The notes beneath the pieces are model-generated. The model had not been told where the DNA came from and searched no databases. It saw nothing but the letters and a program-made list of their open reading frames with translations. Source: JBGTGG01 sp964398945 (GTDB taxonomy: Bacteria; Bacteroidota; Bacteroidia; Cytophagales; Cyclobacteriaceae). Taken from it: a DNA stretch of 64,000 bases. Positions 1-9,419 of this stretch are shown here, one piece after another; the stretch's first letter is position 1, and every line of letters starts with the position of its first letter. Location: the NCBI GenBank assembly GCA_964398945.1, contig CAYNOT010000010.1, forward strand, positions 124,001-188,000. Reading direction: 5' to 3'. The position numbers and the translations under genes were made by a program.

Positions 1-1
1 T

Positions 2-1165
2 TGCTTTTCTGTAACAGGTGCCCATCCCGCTGTACTGGGTTCAGATTTTCATTATTATCTCGATAAGAATGCAACGGAAAGAAATTACCATACCGAAGCG
101 GTGAAGTGGGCCTATCAACAAGGGCTGGCCATAACTTTCGATTGGCATTTGTCAGGCAAGGGAACCACTACTTATGAGTACCGTGAGGCAACAAAAGATT
201 TAGCGGACAACATCGTTGCGTTTCCGGATGGCGAAGACCGCGAATGGTTTTTTGGCGAACTCGATAAAGTAATTGACATCATCAACAATGATCTGGTAGT
301 GGATGGTGAAAAAATACCAATTGTATTCCGGCCGTTCCATGAAATGAATGGCGGATGGTTTTGGTGGGGCACACAGGCAACCACCGCTGCGAATTATAAA
401 CTGTTGTATCAACTTACAGTGGAATATGTGAAGGAAAGGACAACAAGTGTTTTGTTTTGCTGGTCGCCCAATACCCCAACGAATTTTAATTATTATCCGG
501 GCGATGATTATGTGGATGTGCTGGGGCTTGATGCCTATGAAATCAATGCCACAAGCTTTCGGCAAAACATGGCGCTCATTGTTGATCACGCACAGGCAAA
601 TAATAAAGTGGCCATCTTCAGTGAATCCGGATTCCGAAACGATGGTACCAATGGCGATATGGCCTCTAAATATTGGAAGGATACCATTATCCCTGCTATT
701 GTTGATGATCCTTCCGGCAAAGCAATTAAAATTGCGTGGTTGCTTACGTGGATCAATGCAAGCTGGTCGGTACCCTATGTGCCACATCCAACAAGTACCG
801 TTGCTGCAAAGCAAAGTTTTATGGACTTTAAAAACCTGAGCTATACAATTTTTAGTGATGAAGTTCAAAATATGTATGAACTCTGGATAATTGTAGCAGT
901 GCCTCAGGAGTTGGATGAGCAGAAAAAAAACATGAAAATATTTCCGGTGCCTGCACACACAAATTTCACTATTCAACTGGAGGGGTTTGCAGGGCCCTCA
1001 AGAATCAGTATCCATGATATGACAGGCAGGGTTGTTTTTGAAACTGAAATGTATGGAAAGGAACTGACCCTGGCAGTTGATGGTCTTCCTGCCCCCGGTC
1101 TTTATTTAGTGCGGGCAACAGACTATTCAAAGTCAATCAGCAAAAAACTGATTGTCCAACGATGA
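2..1165 (+). CDS. GH26 beta-mannanase with T9SS sorting domain (5' truncated by window edge)
   Basis: The reading frame is open from the first bases, so the start lies outside the window; the GTG at 101 is internal. The first residues read GAHPAVLGSDFHYY, typical of the start of the glycoside hydrolase family 26 barrel. The likely acid/base Glu is in FRPFHEMNGG (codon at 341) and the nucleophile Glu in FSESGF (codon at 623), both at the expected spacing. GH26 enzymes cut beta-1,4-mannan. The last ~75 residues (IFPVPA...ISIHDMTGRV...GLYLV...KKLIVQR) form a type A type IX secretion sorting domain, so the enzyme should be exported across the outer membrane and released or anchored there. The next gene on the same strand is a hybrid two-component regulator of the kind that controls polysaccharide-utilisation genes. 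Family and sorting domain are confident; exact substrate is inferred. Confidence 0.9.
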   Translation, partial: CFSVTGAHPAVLGSDFHYYLDKNATERNYHTEAVKWAYQQGLAITFDWHLSGKGTTTYEYREATKDLADNIVAFPDGEDREWFFGELDKVIDIINNDLVVDGEKIPIVFRPFHEMNGGWFWWGTQATTAANYKLLYQLTVEYVKERTTSVLFCWSPNTPTNFNYYPGDDYVDVLGLDAYEINATSFRQNMALIVDHAQANNKVAIFSESGFRNDGTNGDMASKYWKDTIIPAIVDDPSGKAIKIAWLLTWINASWSVPYVPHPTSTVAAKQSFMDFKNLSYTIFSDEVQNMYELWIIVAVPQELDEQKKNMKIFPVPAHTNFTIQLEGFAGPSRISIHDMTGRVVFETEMYGKELTLAVDGLPAPGLYLVRATDYSKSISKKLIVQR

Positions 1166-1239
1166 TCGTACAAAGGGGTTTTCGGATTATCAGAAATAAG
1201 TCGTAAATTCTCCGCTTAAACCTGGTCAGGAAAATTTGT

Positions 1240-4200
1240 ATGCGTTTTTATTGTGCCATTGTCAGCTTCTTTTTTGCTATTGGTTTTGCCAGTGCGCAGC
1301 CGGAAGATTTGCGCAACAAGAATATCGCGTTCGATCAACTCCTTAAAGACCCTAGTTTATTGCAGAGTTCGATCAATTGTATTTTGCAAGACCGGGATGG
1401 CTTCATTTGGGTGGGCACATGGTCGGGCCTTATCCGGTATGATGGATATAACACCACTATTTTTCATTCTGAAGATCTTCCCGGAAAAATAAGAAGCAAT
1501 AAAATTTTAGAAATCTATGAGGATCGTAAAGGGTTTTTATGGATAGGAACGCACATGGGCGGATTGTTTCGCTATGATAAGAACAAAAATTTTTTCGAGC
1601 ATTTTGTAAATGACCCGGGCGATATAACCAGCCTGAGCAACAACAATGTGTGGGCTATCCAGGAAGATGGCAGCGGGAATTTATGGATAGGTACAGAAGA
1701 AGGGTTGAATATTTTGCAACCGGGTGATTCTTCTTTTGTTCGGATATCACGATCAACCGCTCCTTCTTTTAGTTATGATTTTGTAACGGACATCTTGCTT
1801 TCTTCCAGGAATGAATTGTGGATTGCCACTGAATTTGGGTTGAATAAATTGACCATTTCGGAAGAAAAAGGTGAGCAAAAATATTCCTTCCACAGGTTCC
1901 TTTATCAGGAGGATGTCCCCGGTATTTCGTTGCACAATTATATCTATCAACTGGAGGAAGTGATGATGGATGGTGTTTCAACCTTATGGATGAGTACCAA
2001 AAAAGGACTTAAGACATTTGAAGATGGTGGGTTAAAAAATTATATGAAAGAAGATATGCCCCTTAGCCATAGCTTTTTTCGAAGCCTGCTTGCTGTTAAT
2101 GGTAAGGAACCTTTTCTGATAACAGGATCGGAAACCGGAATTTCTTTTTTTGATCCACGGAGCAGAAAATTCACAGAACCCTTGAACCGACAGCAGAATG
2201 GTGTCAACTTTAGCCATGGTTCGATCTCCTTCTTGTACCTTGACAAAGGTGGCGTTTTATGGGCCGGGACCAAGAAAGGATTGAATAAGTTCGACACGTA
2301 TACAAAAGAATTTGAGTCCTTTATCACCGCTCAATTTGATCCTACTAAAGGTATTATCACGGGCATCCAACCATCAACACGGGGTGGCTATTGGGTCTCT
2401 ACGATTGGCGGTGGTTTGTTTAAATTTGACAGCCTTAACGCCTATAAAAAATATAAGATCACAGCCCAGGGTGGGAATGATTTTACCGAATTCATTCAGA
2501 CTATGTTTTCTGACAGAAAAGGAAATCTGTGGATTGGAACAGCGGGGGGTGGAGTGTACCATTTTGATGAAAGCAAAATCCTTAAGGAAGGGGAGATCTC
2601 AACGTTCAAACGTTTTTATACCGGCTCCCCCGAACCGTTGCAAGATGATTACATCATGTCGTTAGCAGGAGATGATGAAGGGAATGTTTTCGTTGGGTCC
2701 TGGAGTGGCGGGTTATCTAAAATTACAGCGAAGCATGAAATTGTCAGGTATGAACATCCTGCATTGGTGAGTGCACCACTCGTGGTATTATATGCAGATC
2801 ACTCCGGCTTTGTATGGATTGGAACACGGGGAAATGGTTTTTACCGATTTAAAGAAAACCTTGCAGGGTTTGATGTCGAGCATTTCAAAACTGGAAGCAG
2901 TGAAAACCACATTAGCAATAATTTCATTAATGCCATTTACGAAGACCATGCAGGCATGTTATGGATTGCCACCGATGATGGATTGAATTCATTTGATAGG
3001 AGGAACAAAACTTTTAAGAAACACCAACTCGATGGCGGCCCCAGTAATAATGTGATCGCCAGTATTTTGGAAGATGACCTGGGAAAGTTGTGGTTGGCAC
3101 ACTGGAATGGTTTGTCGGTGATTGATCCTGCGGATGAAGAGTGGATCCGGAATTTTGATACCAACGATCACATTATGGGCGGTTTTTTCTACAGCAATGT
3201 TTGTATGAAAAATTCTGATGGACTTTTATATTTTGCCGGGTCAGTAGGATTTAATGAGATCAATCCAAATAAGATCGGAAGAAACCCCAATACATATCCG
3301 TTGGTCTTTACCAATTTTGAATTGTTTGGGAAATCGGTTTTGTACGGACAGGAAATTAACGGACGGGTTTTGCTCGACAACCCCCTTCAGAATGATTCGC
3401 ATATAACATTGAAACATTATGAAAATTCAATAGCGTTTGAATTTGCCTCACTTGATTATGCCGCCCCACAAAAAATCCGGTATGCCTATATGTTGGAAGG
3501 TTTTACCGACAGTTGGAGTTATACTTCCAGTGAAAGAAGGTATGCTAACTATACCAATTTAAACAGTGGCAGTTACATCTTCAAAGTTCGCGCCACCAGC
3601 ACCGATGGGGTATGGAGCGAAGTGGTGAGCAAAGTATTCATTACCATTTACCCACCGTGGTGGAGGAGCCCGTGGGCGATCGTTGTATATGTGTTGATTA
3701 CAATTGGTGTACTATATGGATTCCGGAAATTGATCCTGATCCGCGCCAATTTTATGCACGACATAAAACTGGAACGGCTACAGCGTGAAAGCTTGGAAAA
3801 ACTGAACAAAGCAAAATTGCAATTCTTCACCAATGTATCGCACGAATTCCGAACACCGCTTACCCTCATCCTTGGCCCCGTGCAGTCGCTACTCGAATCA
3901 ACAGACCTTGGCAAAAGTGTGCGCGACCATATTTTAAGTATCAGCAACAATTCCCATCGGTTGCTGCGGTTGGTGAACCAACTCCTTGATTTTCGCAAAG
4001 CAGAATCAGGGAATATGGAATTGAAAGTTTCGGAAGGAAACCTGGCGCGGTTTGTCAAAGAGATCAAACTTTCATTTGCCGACCTGGCGGAAAAAATCGG
4101 GATTGATTTGCAGCTTGAAACTTCATCCGAAGTAATCAAAGTGTGGTTCGACCGTGACCATTTTGAAAAGATACTGTTCAACTTGTTGTCAAATGCATTT

Positions 4201-5385
4201 AAGCATACACCTTCTGGTGGAAGGATTTGCATCACATTAAAAGAATATACAGACAAGGTGGTGCTAACAGTCCAGGACAATGGCAGCGGAATCAAACAAG
4301 AACACTTTGATAATTTGTTCCAGACGTTTTTCAGTTATGATGAAGACCGCCACCATACAGGAACGGGCATTGGGCTTGCCTTGACCAAGAGCCTGGTGGA
4401 CATGCACCATGGCATGATTGAGGTGATCACCGAGCAAGGGAAGTTTACCCAATTTGTGATCACGTTGAAAAAAGGCTCAAGCCATTTTGATGCAAGTGAA
4501 ATCCAGCACTTCTCCGATGATATCGAGTCCATGGACCATTATCCATCGTTGATGCAGGTAGAGCTGGATGAAATCCCGTTTGAACAACCAGAGGAGGCCG
4601 TGGAGTTGGATCCGGACTTGCCGAAGTTGCTCATTGTGGAAGACAATATCCAGGTGCGCCTGTATATCAAGTCTATTTTCAAGAAACAATATACACTGTT
4701 CGAAGCAGCGAATGGCGAAGAGGGTTGCCAGATAGCAAATGATGTGATTCCCGATATTATCATCAGCGATATCATGATGCCGGTGATGGACGGCATCTCG
4801 TTGTGCAAGAAGTTAAAATCAGGAAAGGTAACGTCCCACATCCCGGTGATTTTATTGACCGCACGTACTTCGTTGATTTTTAAAGTGGAAGGTCTTGAAA
4901 CAGGTGCAGATGATTATGTTTCAAAACCATTTAACCCAAAAGTGTTGGAATTGAAAGTCCGGAATTTGATCCGGATGCGCACCAAGCTGCATGAGTTCTT
5001 CAATGACAACCGTAAGCTCGTAGTAGAGCCAGCGCGCATTGAACTTGCACCAACCGATGAATTATTTATCCAACAAGTGCTGCAAAGTGTGGAAACCAAT
5101 ATGGCCAACTCGGAATACTCGATTGACACACTCTGCCAGGATGTAGCGATGAGCCGCACACAATTGTACCGGAAGCTAAAAGCCATTACGGGGTTATCGG
5201 CAAATGAATTTATACGTTCGATCCGGTTAAAACGTGCAGCGCAGTTGTTGAGCCTGGGGCAACTGACCGTAGCAGAAGTTACCTATGAAGTTGGCTTTAC
5301 GGATTTGCCCTACTTTCGGGAATGTTTTAAAAAAATGTTTGGCGTGAACCCATCCGAATACGCAGCGTACGCAAGCAATATTTAA
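1240..5385 (+). CDS. Hybrid two-component system regulator (propeller, HisKA, REC, AraC)
   Basis: A 1381-residue one-protein two-component system. A signal peptide (about 1-19, ending ASAQ) leads into periplasmic Reg_prop beta-propeller repeats (about 30-690, many DxxGxLWIGT-like units), a Y_Y_Y domain (about 705-795) and one membrane helix (about 805-825). The cytoplasmic part has HisKA with His868 (SHEFRTP), a HATPase with N, G1 (DNGSG) and G2 (GTGIGLAL) boxes, a receiver with phospho-acceptor Asp1177 (ISDIMMPVMDG), and a C-terminal AraC-type DNA-binding domain (about 1280-1378). Such proteins bind breakdown oligosaccharides in the periplasm and switch on polysaccharide-utilisation genes. 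The GH26 mannanase just upstream suggests mannan or glucomannan as the signal; that ligand is inference. Start chosen at the ATG before the signal peptide. Confidence 0.96.
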   Translation: MRFYCAIVSFFFAIGFASAQPEDLRNKNIAFDQLLKDPSLLQSSINCILQDRDGFIWVGTWSGLIRYDGYNTTIFHSEDLPGKIRSNKILEIYEDRKGFLWIGTHMGGLFRYDKNKNFFEHFVNDPGDITSLSNNNVWAIQEDGSGNLWIGTEEGLNILQPGDSSFVRISRSTAPSFSYDFVTDILLSSRNELWIATEFGLNKLTISEEKGEQKYSFHRFLYQEDVPGISLHNYIYQLEEVMMDGVSTLWMSTKKGLKTFEDGGLKNYMKEDMPLSHSFFRSLLAVNGKEPFLITGSETGISFFDPRSRKFTEPLNRQQNGVNFSHGSISFLYLDKGGVLWAGTKKGLNKFDTYTKEFESFITAQFDPTKGIITGIQPSTRGGYWVSTIGGGLFKFDSLNAYKKYKITAQGGNDFTEFIQTMFSDRKGNLWIGTAGGGVYHFDESKILKEGEISTFKRFYTGSPEPLQDDYIMSLAGDDEGNVFVGSWSGGLSKITAKHEIVRYEHPALVSAPLVVLYADHSGFVWIGTRGNGFYRFKENLAGFDVEHFKTGSSENHISNNFINAIYEDHAGMLWIATDDGLNSFDRRNKTFKKHQLDGGPSNNVIASILEDDLGKLWLAHWNGLSVIDPADEEWIRNFDTNDHIMGGFFYSNVCMKNSDGLLYFAGSVGFNEINPNKIGRNPNTYPLVFTNFELFGKSVLYGQEINGRVLLDNPLQNDSHITLKHYENSIAFEFASLDYAAPQKIRYAYMLEGFTDSWSYTSSERRYANYTNLNSGSYIFKVRATSTDGVWSEVVSKVFITIYPPWWRSPWAIVVYVLITIGVLYGFRKLILIRANFMHDIKLERLQRESLEKLNKAKLQFFTNVSHEFRTPLTLILGPVQSLLESTDLGKSVRDHILSISNNSHRLLRLVNQLLDFRKAESGNMELKVSEGNLARFVKEIKLSFADLAEKIGIDLQLETSSEVIKVWFDRDHFEKILFNLLSNAFKHTPSGGRICITLKEYTDKVVLTVQDNGSGIKQEHFDNLFQTFFSYDEDRHHTGTGIGLALTKSLVDMHHGMIEVITEQGKFTQFVITLKKGSSHFDASEIQHFSDDIESMDHYPSLMQVELDEIPFEQPEEAVELDPDLPKLLIVEDNIQVRLYIKSIFKKQYTLFEAANGEEGCQIANDVIPDIIISDIMMPVMDGISLCKKLKSGKVTSHIPVILLTARTSLIFKVEGLETGADDYVSKPFNPKVLELKVRNLIRMRTKLHEFFNDNRKLVVEPARIELAPTDELFIQQVLQSVETNMANSEYSIDTLCQDVAMSRTQLYRKLKAITGLSANEFIRSIRLKRAAQLLSLGQLTVAEVTYEVGFTDLPYFRECFKKMFGVNPSEYAAYASNI

Positions 5386-5592
5386 CAGGAGGCCTTTTTT
5401 GAGATGATGCTTTCTTTTTTAAATTTAATCGCAGCATCCCATTCATAATCAATTTTAACCGTTCGCGATTTTTTTTAAAACAAGGCATGACGGAATAGGA
5501 GTAGTCCCGGTTTTTGGTTTGGTTATTTGAGAAAAGAATGGTTTTTTAACAAAGCTTTAGTTGCTAAGCCTTCGCTACCTTGATTTTTTGAT

Positions 5593-6444
5593 ATGACAAC
5601 AACCAAAATAAAAAGTATTGAAAGGTTTTTTTTGAATACCCTGTTGAGGATTGTGATAGCCGGGGTTTTTCTAATTCTCACATCCAACTTAATATTCTTT
5701 CCGGAAGATATTATCTCTATTTCTATCTCAGTGGGAATTTTGTTTACGGGTTTTTTTTCGTATATCCTTCGAAATAAATATCCAACAATGTCGGTCTTAA
5801 TCCTTACCAGCGTTGCCTTGGTGGCCATGTGCTACCAGCGATTAACGATCCCCAACACTTCGACTACTTTATCTGTAGTACTTATTGTTGGTTTTATTTT
5901 CTCGGTAATGCTAAAGGGAAGGACCTTGTGGGTGATGCACGGTATCACTTTTTTAATTCTCAATACAATATTTATACTGAAACATAAAGATGCAGTCACG
6001 GCTGCGATTACTTATTCTACCCTTTACTTTATTATTATCTATGCAACGGCTGTTTTAAAATCCAGTTATGACAGGATTCATCAACACCTGCGAAACACAA
6101 ACCTTGAACTCCATGACAAGTCAAATGAAGTGCTTGCGCAAAATGAAGAATTGCATCAAGTGAAAGATAGCCTGAATGCCTTGAATGCGGATTTGGAAGA
6201 GATCGTAAATGAGCGAACGCAAAAGATCCAAATCCAAAACGAGATATTGGTAAAGTACAATTACTCTAATGCCCATCATTTAAGAGGGCCGGTGGCGCGG
6301 TTGCTTGGGCTTGCTTCCCTGTATGAAATCGACTCGGGCCTGGAGGCTGATTTCATCATTAAGAAAATGGTGAACGAAGCAAGGGATATCGATAGTGTGG
6401 TGCAGCAAATCAACGACTTGTTGGAATCTGATGACAAGCTATGA
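5593..6444 (+). CDS. Membrane protein with HisKA-like helix but no ATPase domain
   Basis: 283 residues. The N-terminal half (about 15-160) is strongly hydrophobic with roughly five to six membrane helices. A coiled coil follows (about 165-215, ending in EEIVNERTQKIQIQN), then a degenerate HisKA dimerisation motif, NAHHLRGPVARLLGL, with a His in the H-box position. The protein stops about 55 residues after that box (LLESDDKL), where a HATPase domain would normally begin. The DNA after the stop (6445-6560) contains no N, G1 or G2 box in any frame that I can see, so this does not look like a recent frameshift. It could act as a phosphotransfer or dimerisation partner of another kinase, or be a decayed kinase. 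Function not known. Confidence 0.75.
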   Translation: MTTTKIKSIERFFLNTLLRIVIAGVFLILTSNLIFFPEDIISISISVGILFTGFFSYILRNKYPTMSVLILTSVALVAMCYQRLTIPNTSTTLSVVLIVGFIFSVMLKGRTLWVMHGITFLILNTIFILKHKDAVTAAITYSTLYFIIIYATAVLKSSYDRIHQHLRNTNLELHDKSNEVLAQNEELHQVKDSLNALNADLEEIVNERTQKIQIQNEILVKYNYSNAHHLRGPVARLLGLASLYEIDSGLEADFIIKKMVNEARDIDSVVQQINDLLESDDKL

Positions 6445-6562
6445 ATAGTAGAAGCTGATTTGTAACTACACCTTCTGTAAGGGGTACCGGATTTTTCAAT
6501 CATGCGTAAAACTAAATCTTCATTATCTTCATCTATGTTTTGTTCATTTCAAATTGAGAGAC

Positions 6563-8983
6563 ATGCTGACCAACCTCCTGACCATTACATGGCGTACTTT
6601 AGTACGCAATAAGTTTCACACGTTCATTAATATTGCCGGCCTTGCCATTGGTGTAAGTGCCTGTATCGTAATCTTCTTAATTGTTCAATTTGAACTTTCG
6701 TTCAATAAAGGATTTCAAGGATACGGAACCATTTATCGGGTCCACTCTTCTTTCTCAGGTGTTTTTTCAGGCATTAATCGTGGTGTTCCTACTGCGGTTG
6801 GCACTGCCATCAAAGAGCAATTTACAGGTGTAGAGAGTGTGGCGCCTTTCTTTGTACTTGCCAGTAACGTAACTATACCGACTGAAACTGAACTAAAGGA
6901 TATGGAGAGACAAGCCGATGTGGTGTTGGCTGAGCCTTCTTTTTTTGATGTGTTTACGGAATATGAATGGATTGTGGGATCACCCCGGGCATTGGAGAAA
7001 CCTTTTCAAACGGTGCTTACAGAAAGTAAAGCAAAAATATATTTTGGTGTGAGTGATGCGTCTGTTATGGGAAGAACGGTGATTTACCGTGATTCACTTT
7101 CTACAACAGTAGCGGGTATTGTAAAGGACTTGACTTTTAATACGGATATTGAATTCCGTGATTTTATCAGCTATAGTACCCTGGAAAGAAGCTGGCTTAA
7201 TAAAAATTTCCCGCTCAATGATTGGTCCAGCGTAAACAGCAGCTCACAACTTTTTATAAAACTGCAAAAAGAAACCGGTATTGAAAAAATTGCAGGACAG
7301 GTTCCTCTGTTGGAAAGGCTTTATAAAGAGAATAGTGAATGGGATGTTGAAAATAGTTTTACCCTTCAACCGCTCTCGGACCTACACTACAATTCAAATA
7401 CGGGAATCTTCGACAATAGCAGTCGATCACCTGCCCACTTGCCTACGCTCAGTGCTTTGATTGTTGTGGCGATTATGCTGCTGGTTATTGGTTCCATTAA
7501 TTTTATTAATCTGGAAACGGCTCAATCTATTCGAAGGGCGAAGGAAGTAGGGGTACGAAAAGCCTTGGGCAGCAGCCAGGCCAGATTGATCATGCAGTTT
7601 CTTTCACAGAGTTTTATGATTACACTGGTGGCAGTTTTGCTCGCACTTCCTATTGTAAAATTAGCGTTGAAGTATTTTGATGAGTTTGTTCCGAAAGGAG
7701 TGGAATTAAACCTGGTTGCGCTTGCACCGTTTGTTCTTTTGTTGATCATTGTTGTAAGCCTTCTTGCAGGATTATATCCCGCCTTTGCACTTTCATCGTA
7801 TTCGCCTGCTGTAGCGTTCAAAAACCAGGCGGTGGGCGGAAGGAATTCCGGCTCTATGTTTCTCAGGAAATCACTCATTGTATTTCAGTTTACGTTCGCC
7901 CAACTTTTGATCATTGCCACCCTTATTGTTGGATGGCAGGTGAATTACCTGCTTACGAGAAACCTTGGTTTTAATAAAGATGCGATCATATACTTTAATA
8001 CCCCGTGGTATGCCAAACAGGAAAAGGCCATTGTATTGCGAAACGAATTGGAGAAGTTAGCGGGTGTTGCAAAAATCAGCTTAAGTGGTGCACCCCCGGC
8101 ATCCAATGGGTGGAGCTCATCTACGGTTACGTACAAAGGAAAAGAAGAGATAAAGGCAAATGCATTTCAGAAATTTGGTGATGTCAATTATACCGGCATG
8201 TATGGGATTGAAATAATAGCTGGAAGAAATGTTTTGCCAAGTGATACAGCAAAGGAATTCCTGATCAACGAAACATTAATGAGGCATTTAGGTTTCACTA
8301 ATCCGGTGGAGGTAATAGGTGAACAGATCGAATACAGTAAAAGCCAGATACCAATCGTGGGTGTGGTGAAGGATTTTCATATACAATCCTTACACCAAAA
8401 GATTGAACCTGTGATCATAGCGAATGCTATGAAGGGTTTTACCTGCCTGAATATCCAACTTTCGTCAGGGGATGGGGAAAAAACAAAAGCAACCCTTGCG
8501 GGTATTGAGGAGGTTTGGAAGACGATCTATCCGGATGATAAAATTAAAATCGAATTTCTGGATGAAACGATCAACAGTTTTTATAAATCAGAACAACGCA
8601 CAACAAAGTTGGTGCGCACGGCCACTAGCCTGGCCATTGTTATCTCCTGTCTTGGATTGTTTGGATTGGCCTCCTATACTTCTACCCAACGCGCTAAGGA
8701 AATAGGTATTCGTAAAGTGTTGGGCGCCACGGCCCAAAGTATAGCATTTTTGCTTTCTAAAGATTTTGTGCAGCTCGTATTGGTTGCGCTGGTAGTGGTT
8801 TCACCTGTTGCGTGGTTTGGTGGAAAACAGTGGCTGCAAACCTATGCCTATCAGGTGGAAATAAGTGGGTGGTTGTTTATGGTAACGGCACTGGTGGCAA
8901 TTGGCATTGCGCTGATAACGGTTGGCTATCAAACATTGAAAGCGGCCAATGGCAACCCTGTTAATTCGTTGCGCAACGAATAG
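6563..8983 (+). CDS. ABC transporter permease, MacB/FtsX type, two FtsX domains
   Basis: The N-terminus (MLTNLLTITWRTLVRNKFHTFINIAGLAIG) is the classic opening of the large Bacteroidota MacB-like permeases; this fixes the start at the ATG at 6563 rather than an in-frame TTG at 6554. The layout is one N-terminal helix, a MacB_PCD periplasmic domain (about 45-270), a first FtsX domain with three to four helices (about 285-450, containing RRAKEVGVRKALGSS), a second periplasmic domain, and a second FtsX domain at the C-terminus (about 680-800, RAKEIGIRKVLGAT). These permeases work with a separate ATPase as mechanotransmission or efflux systems. No ATPase gene is adjacent, so the partner must be encoded elsewhere. 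Confidence 0.93.
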   Translation: MLTNLLTITWRTLVRNKFHTFINIAGLAIGVSACIVIFLIVQFELSFNKGFQGYGTIYRVHSSFSGVFSGINRGVPTAVGTAIKEQFTGVESVAPFFVLASNVTIPTETELKDMERQADVVLAEPSFFDVFTEYEWIVGSPRALEKPFQTVLTESKAKIYFGVSDASVMGRTVIYRDSLSTTVAGIVKDLTFNTDIEFRDFISYSTLERSWLNKNFPLNDWSSVNSSSQLFIKLQKETGIEKIAGQVPLLERLYKENSEWDVENSFTLQPLSDLHYNSNTGIFDNSSRSPAHLPTLSALIVVAIMLLVIGSINFINLETAQSIRRAKEVGVRKALGSSQARLIMQFLSQSFMITLVAVLLALPIVKLALKYFDEFVPKGVELNLVALAPFVLLLIIVVSLLAGLYPAFALSSYSPAVAFKNQAVGGRNSGSMFLRKSLIVFQFTFAQLLIIATLIVGWQVNYLLTRNLGFNKDAIIYFNTPWYAKQEKAIVLRNELEKLAGVAKISLSGAPPASNGWSSSTVTYKGKEEIKANAFQKFGDVNYTGMYGIEIIAGRNVLPSDTAKEFLINETLMRHLGFTNPVEVIGEQIEYSKSQIPIVGVVKDFHIQSLHQKIEPVIIANAMKGFTCLNIQLSSGDGEKTKATLAGIEEVWKTIYPDDKIKIEFLDETINSFYKSEQRTTKLVRTATSLAIVISCLGLFGLASYTSTQRAKEIGIRKVLGATAQSIAFLLSKDFVQLVLVALVVVSPVAWFGGKQWLQTYAYQVEISGWLFMVTALVAIGIALITVGYQTLKAANGNPVNSLRNE

Positions 8984-9054
8984 GATTTTTTCGGATCAGT
9001 AGGTAGGATAGGCTTTTATTTTTGATCATGTCAGTGGGTGAGAACACTTCCAGA

Positions 9055-9198
9055 TCAATTCATGAATATAGCGATCACGGCCACTGTTGTAATTGCCACT
9101 AGCAACAAAATAATACACAAAGCAGAAAGTGAAAAATACACAACACTTTTCAACTCCTCAGGAGTTGCTTCTTGTAGTTGCTTGTTGGATTCATTCAT
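9055..9198 (-). CDS. Small single-span membrane protein (47 aa), unknown
   Basis: Reading the minus strand from the ATG at 9198 gives 47 codons: a charged N-terminal part (NESNKQLQEATPEELKS) followed by one long hydrophobic helix of about 25 residues and the stop at 9055. A GAAAGG ribosome-binding-like sequence lies 8 to 10 bases before the ATG. It follows another small membrane ORF by 19 bp and is downstream of the kinase operon, so it is probably co-transcribed. No family recognised. Support comes from the amphipathic-to-hydrophobic layout, the ribosome-binding site and the tight spacing; a chance ORF cannot be excluded. Confidence 0.55.
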   Translation of the reverse strand: MNESNKQLQEATPEELKSVVYFSLSALCIILLLVAITTVAVIAIFMN

Positions 9199-9217
9199 GA
9201 TGGCCTTTCGTAATTAT

Positions 9218-9397
9218 TTAGAAGTTATTCTGGCTTCGCGTGATTAGCGGGACAAATATCATCGCAAATCCAACGATGAAAGACAACCCAAGCAATACGT
9301 TTGAATTTGTATTCTGACGGAGTATCAATAGCGAGATAACAATAAAAATGAGCAGGATACCCGAACAGATGATGACCGTTACCAAAACTTTGTTCAT
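9218..9397 (-). CDS. Small two-span membrane protein (59 aa), unknown
   Basis: The minus strand encodes 59 residues from the ATG at 9397: a first hydrophobic helix (about 4-27, VLVTVIICSGILLIFIV), a short polar turn (RQNTNSN) and a second helix (about 33-51). The stop is at 9218. It begins 22 bp after the stop of the receiver-kinase gene and precedes another small membrane ORF, so all look like the tail of one operon. Two clean hydrophobic segments joined by a polar loop support a real protein. No family recognised. Confidence 0.55.
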   Translation of the reverse strand: MNKVLVTVIICSGILLIFIVISLLILRQNTNSNVLLGLSFIVGFAMIFVPLITRSQNNF

Positions 9398-9419
9398 TCT
9401 CTATTTCCGATTATATTTT

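Noticed and set aside
200..976. 258-codon minus-strand open frame
   Set aside because: Shadow of the GH26 gene, which shows catalytic and sorting motifs.
3648..4295. 215-codon minus-strand open frame
   Set aside because: Shadow of the HisKA/HATPase part of the hybrid regulator.
6445..6562. Possible frameshifted ATPase domain after the HisKA-like gene
   Set aside because: No N-, G1- or G2-box residues in any frame before the next gene.
9038..9247. 69-codon plus-strand open frame
   Set aside because: The opposite strand encodes two hydrophobic small proteins with better spacing and a ribosome-binding site; the plus frame looks random.
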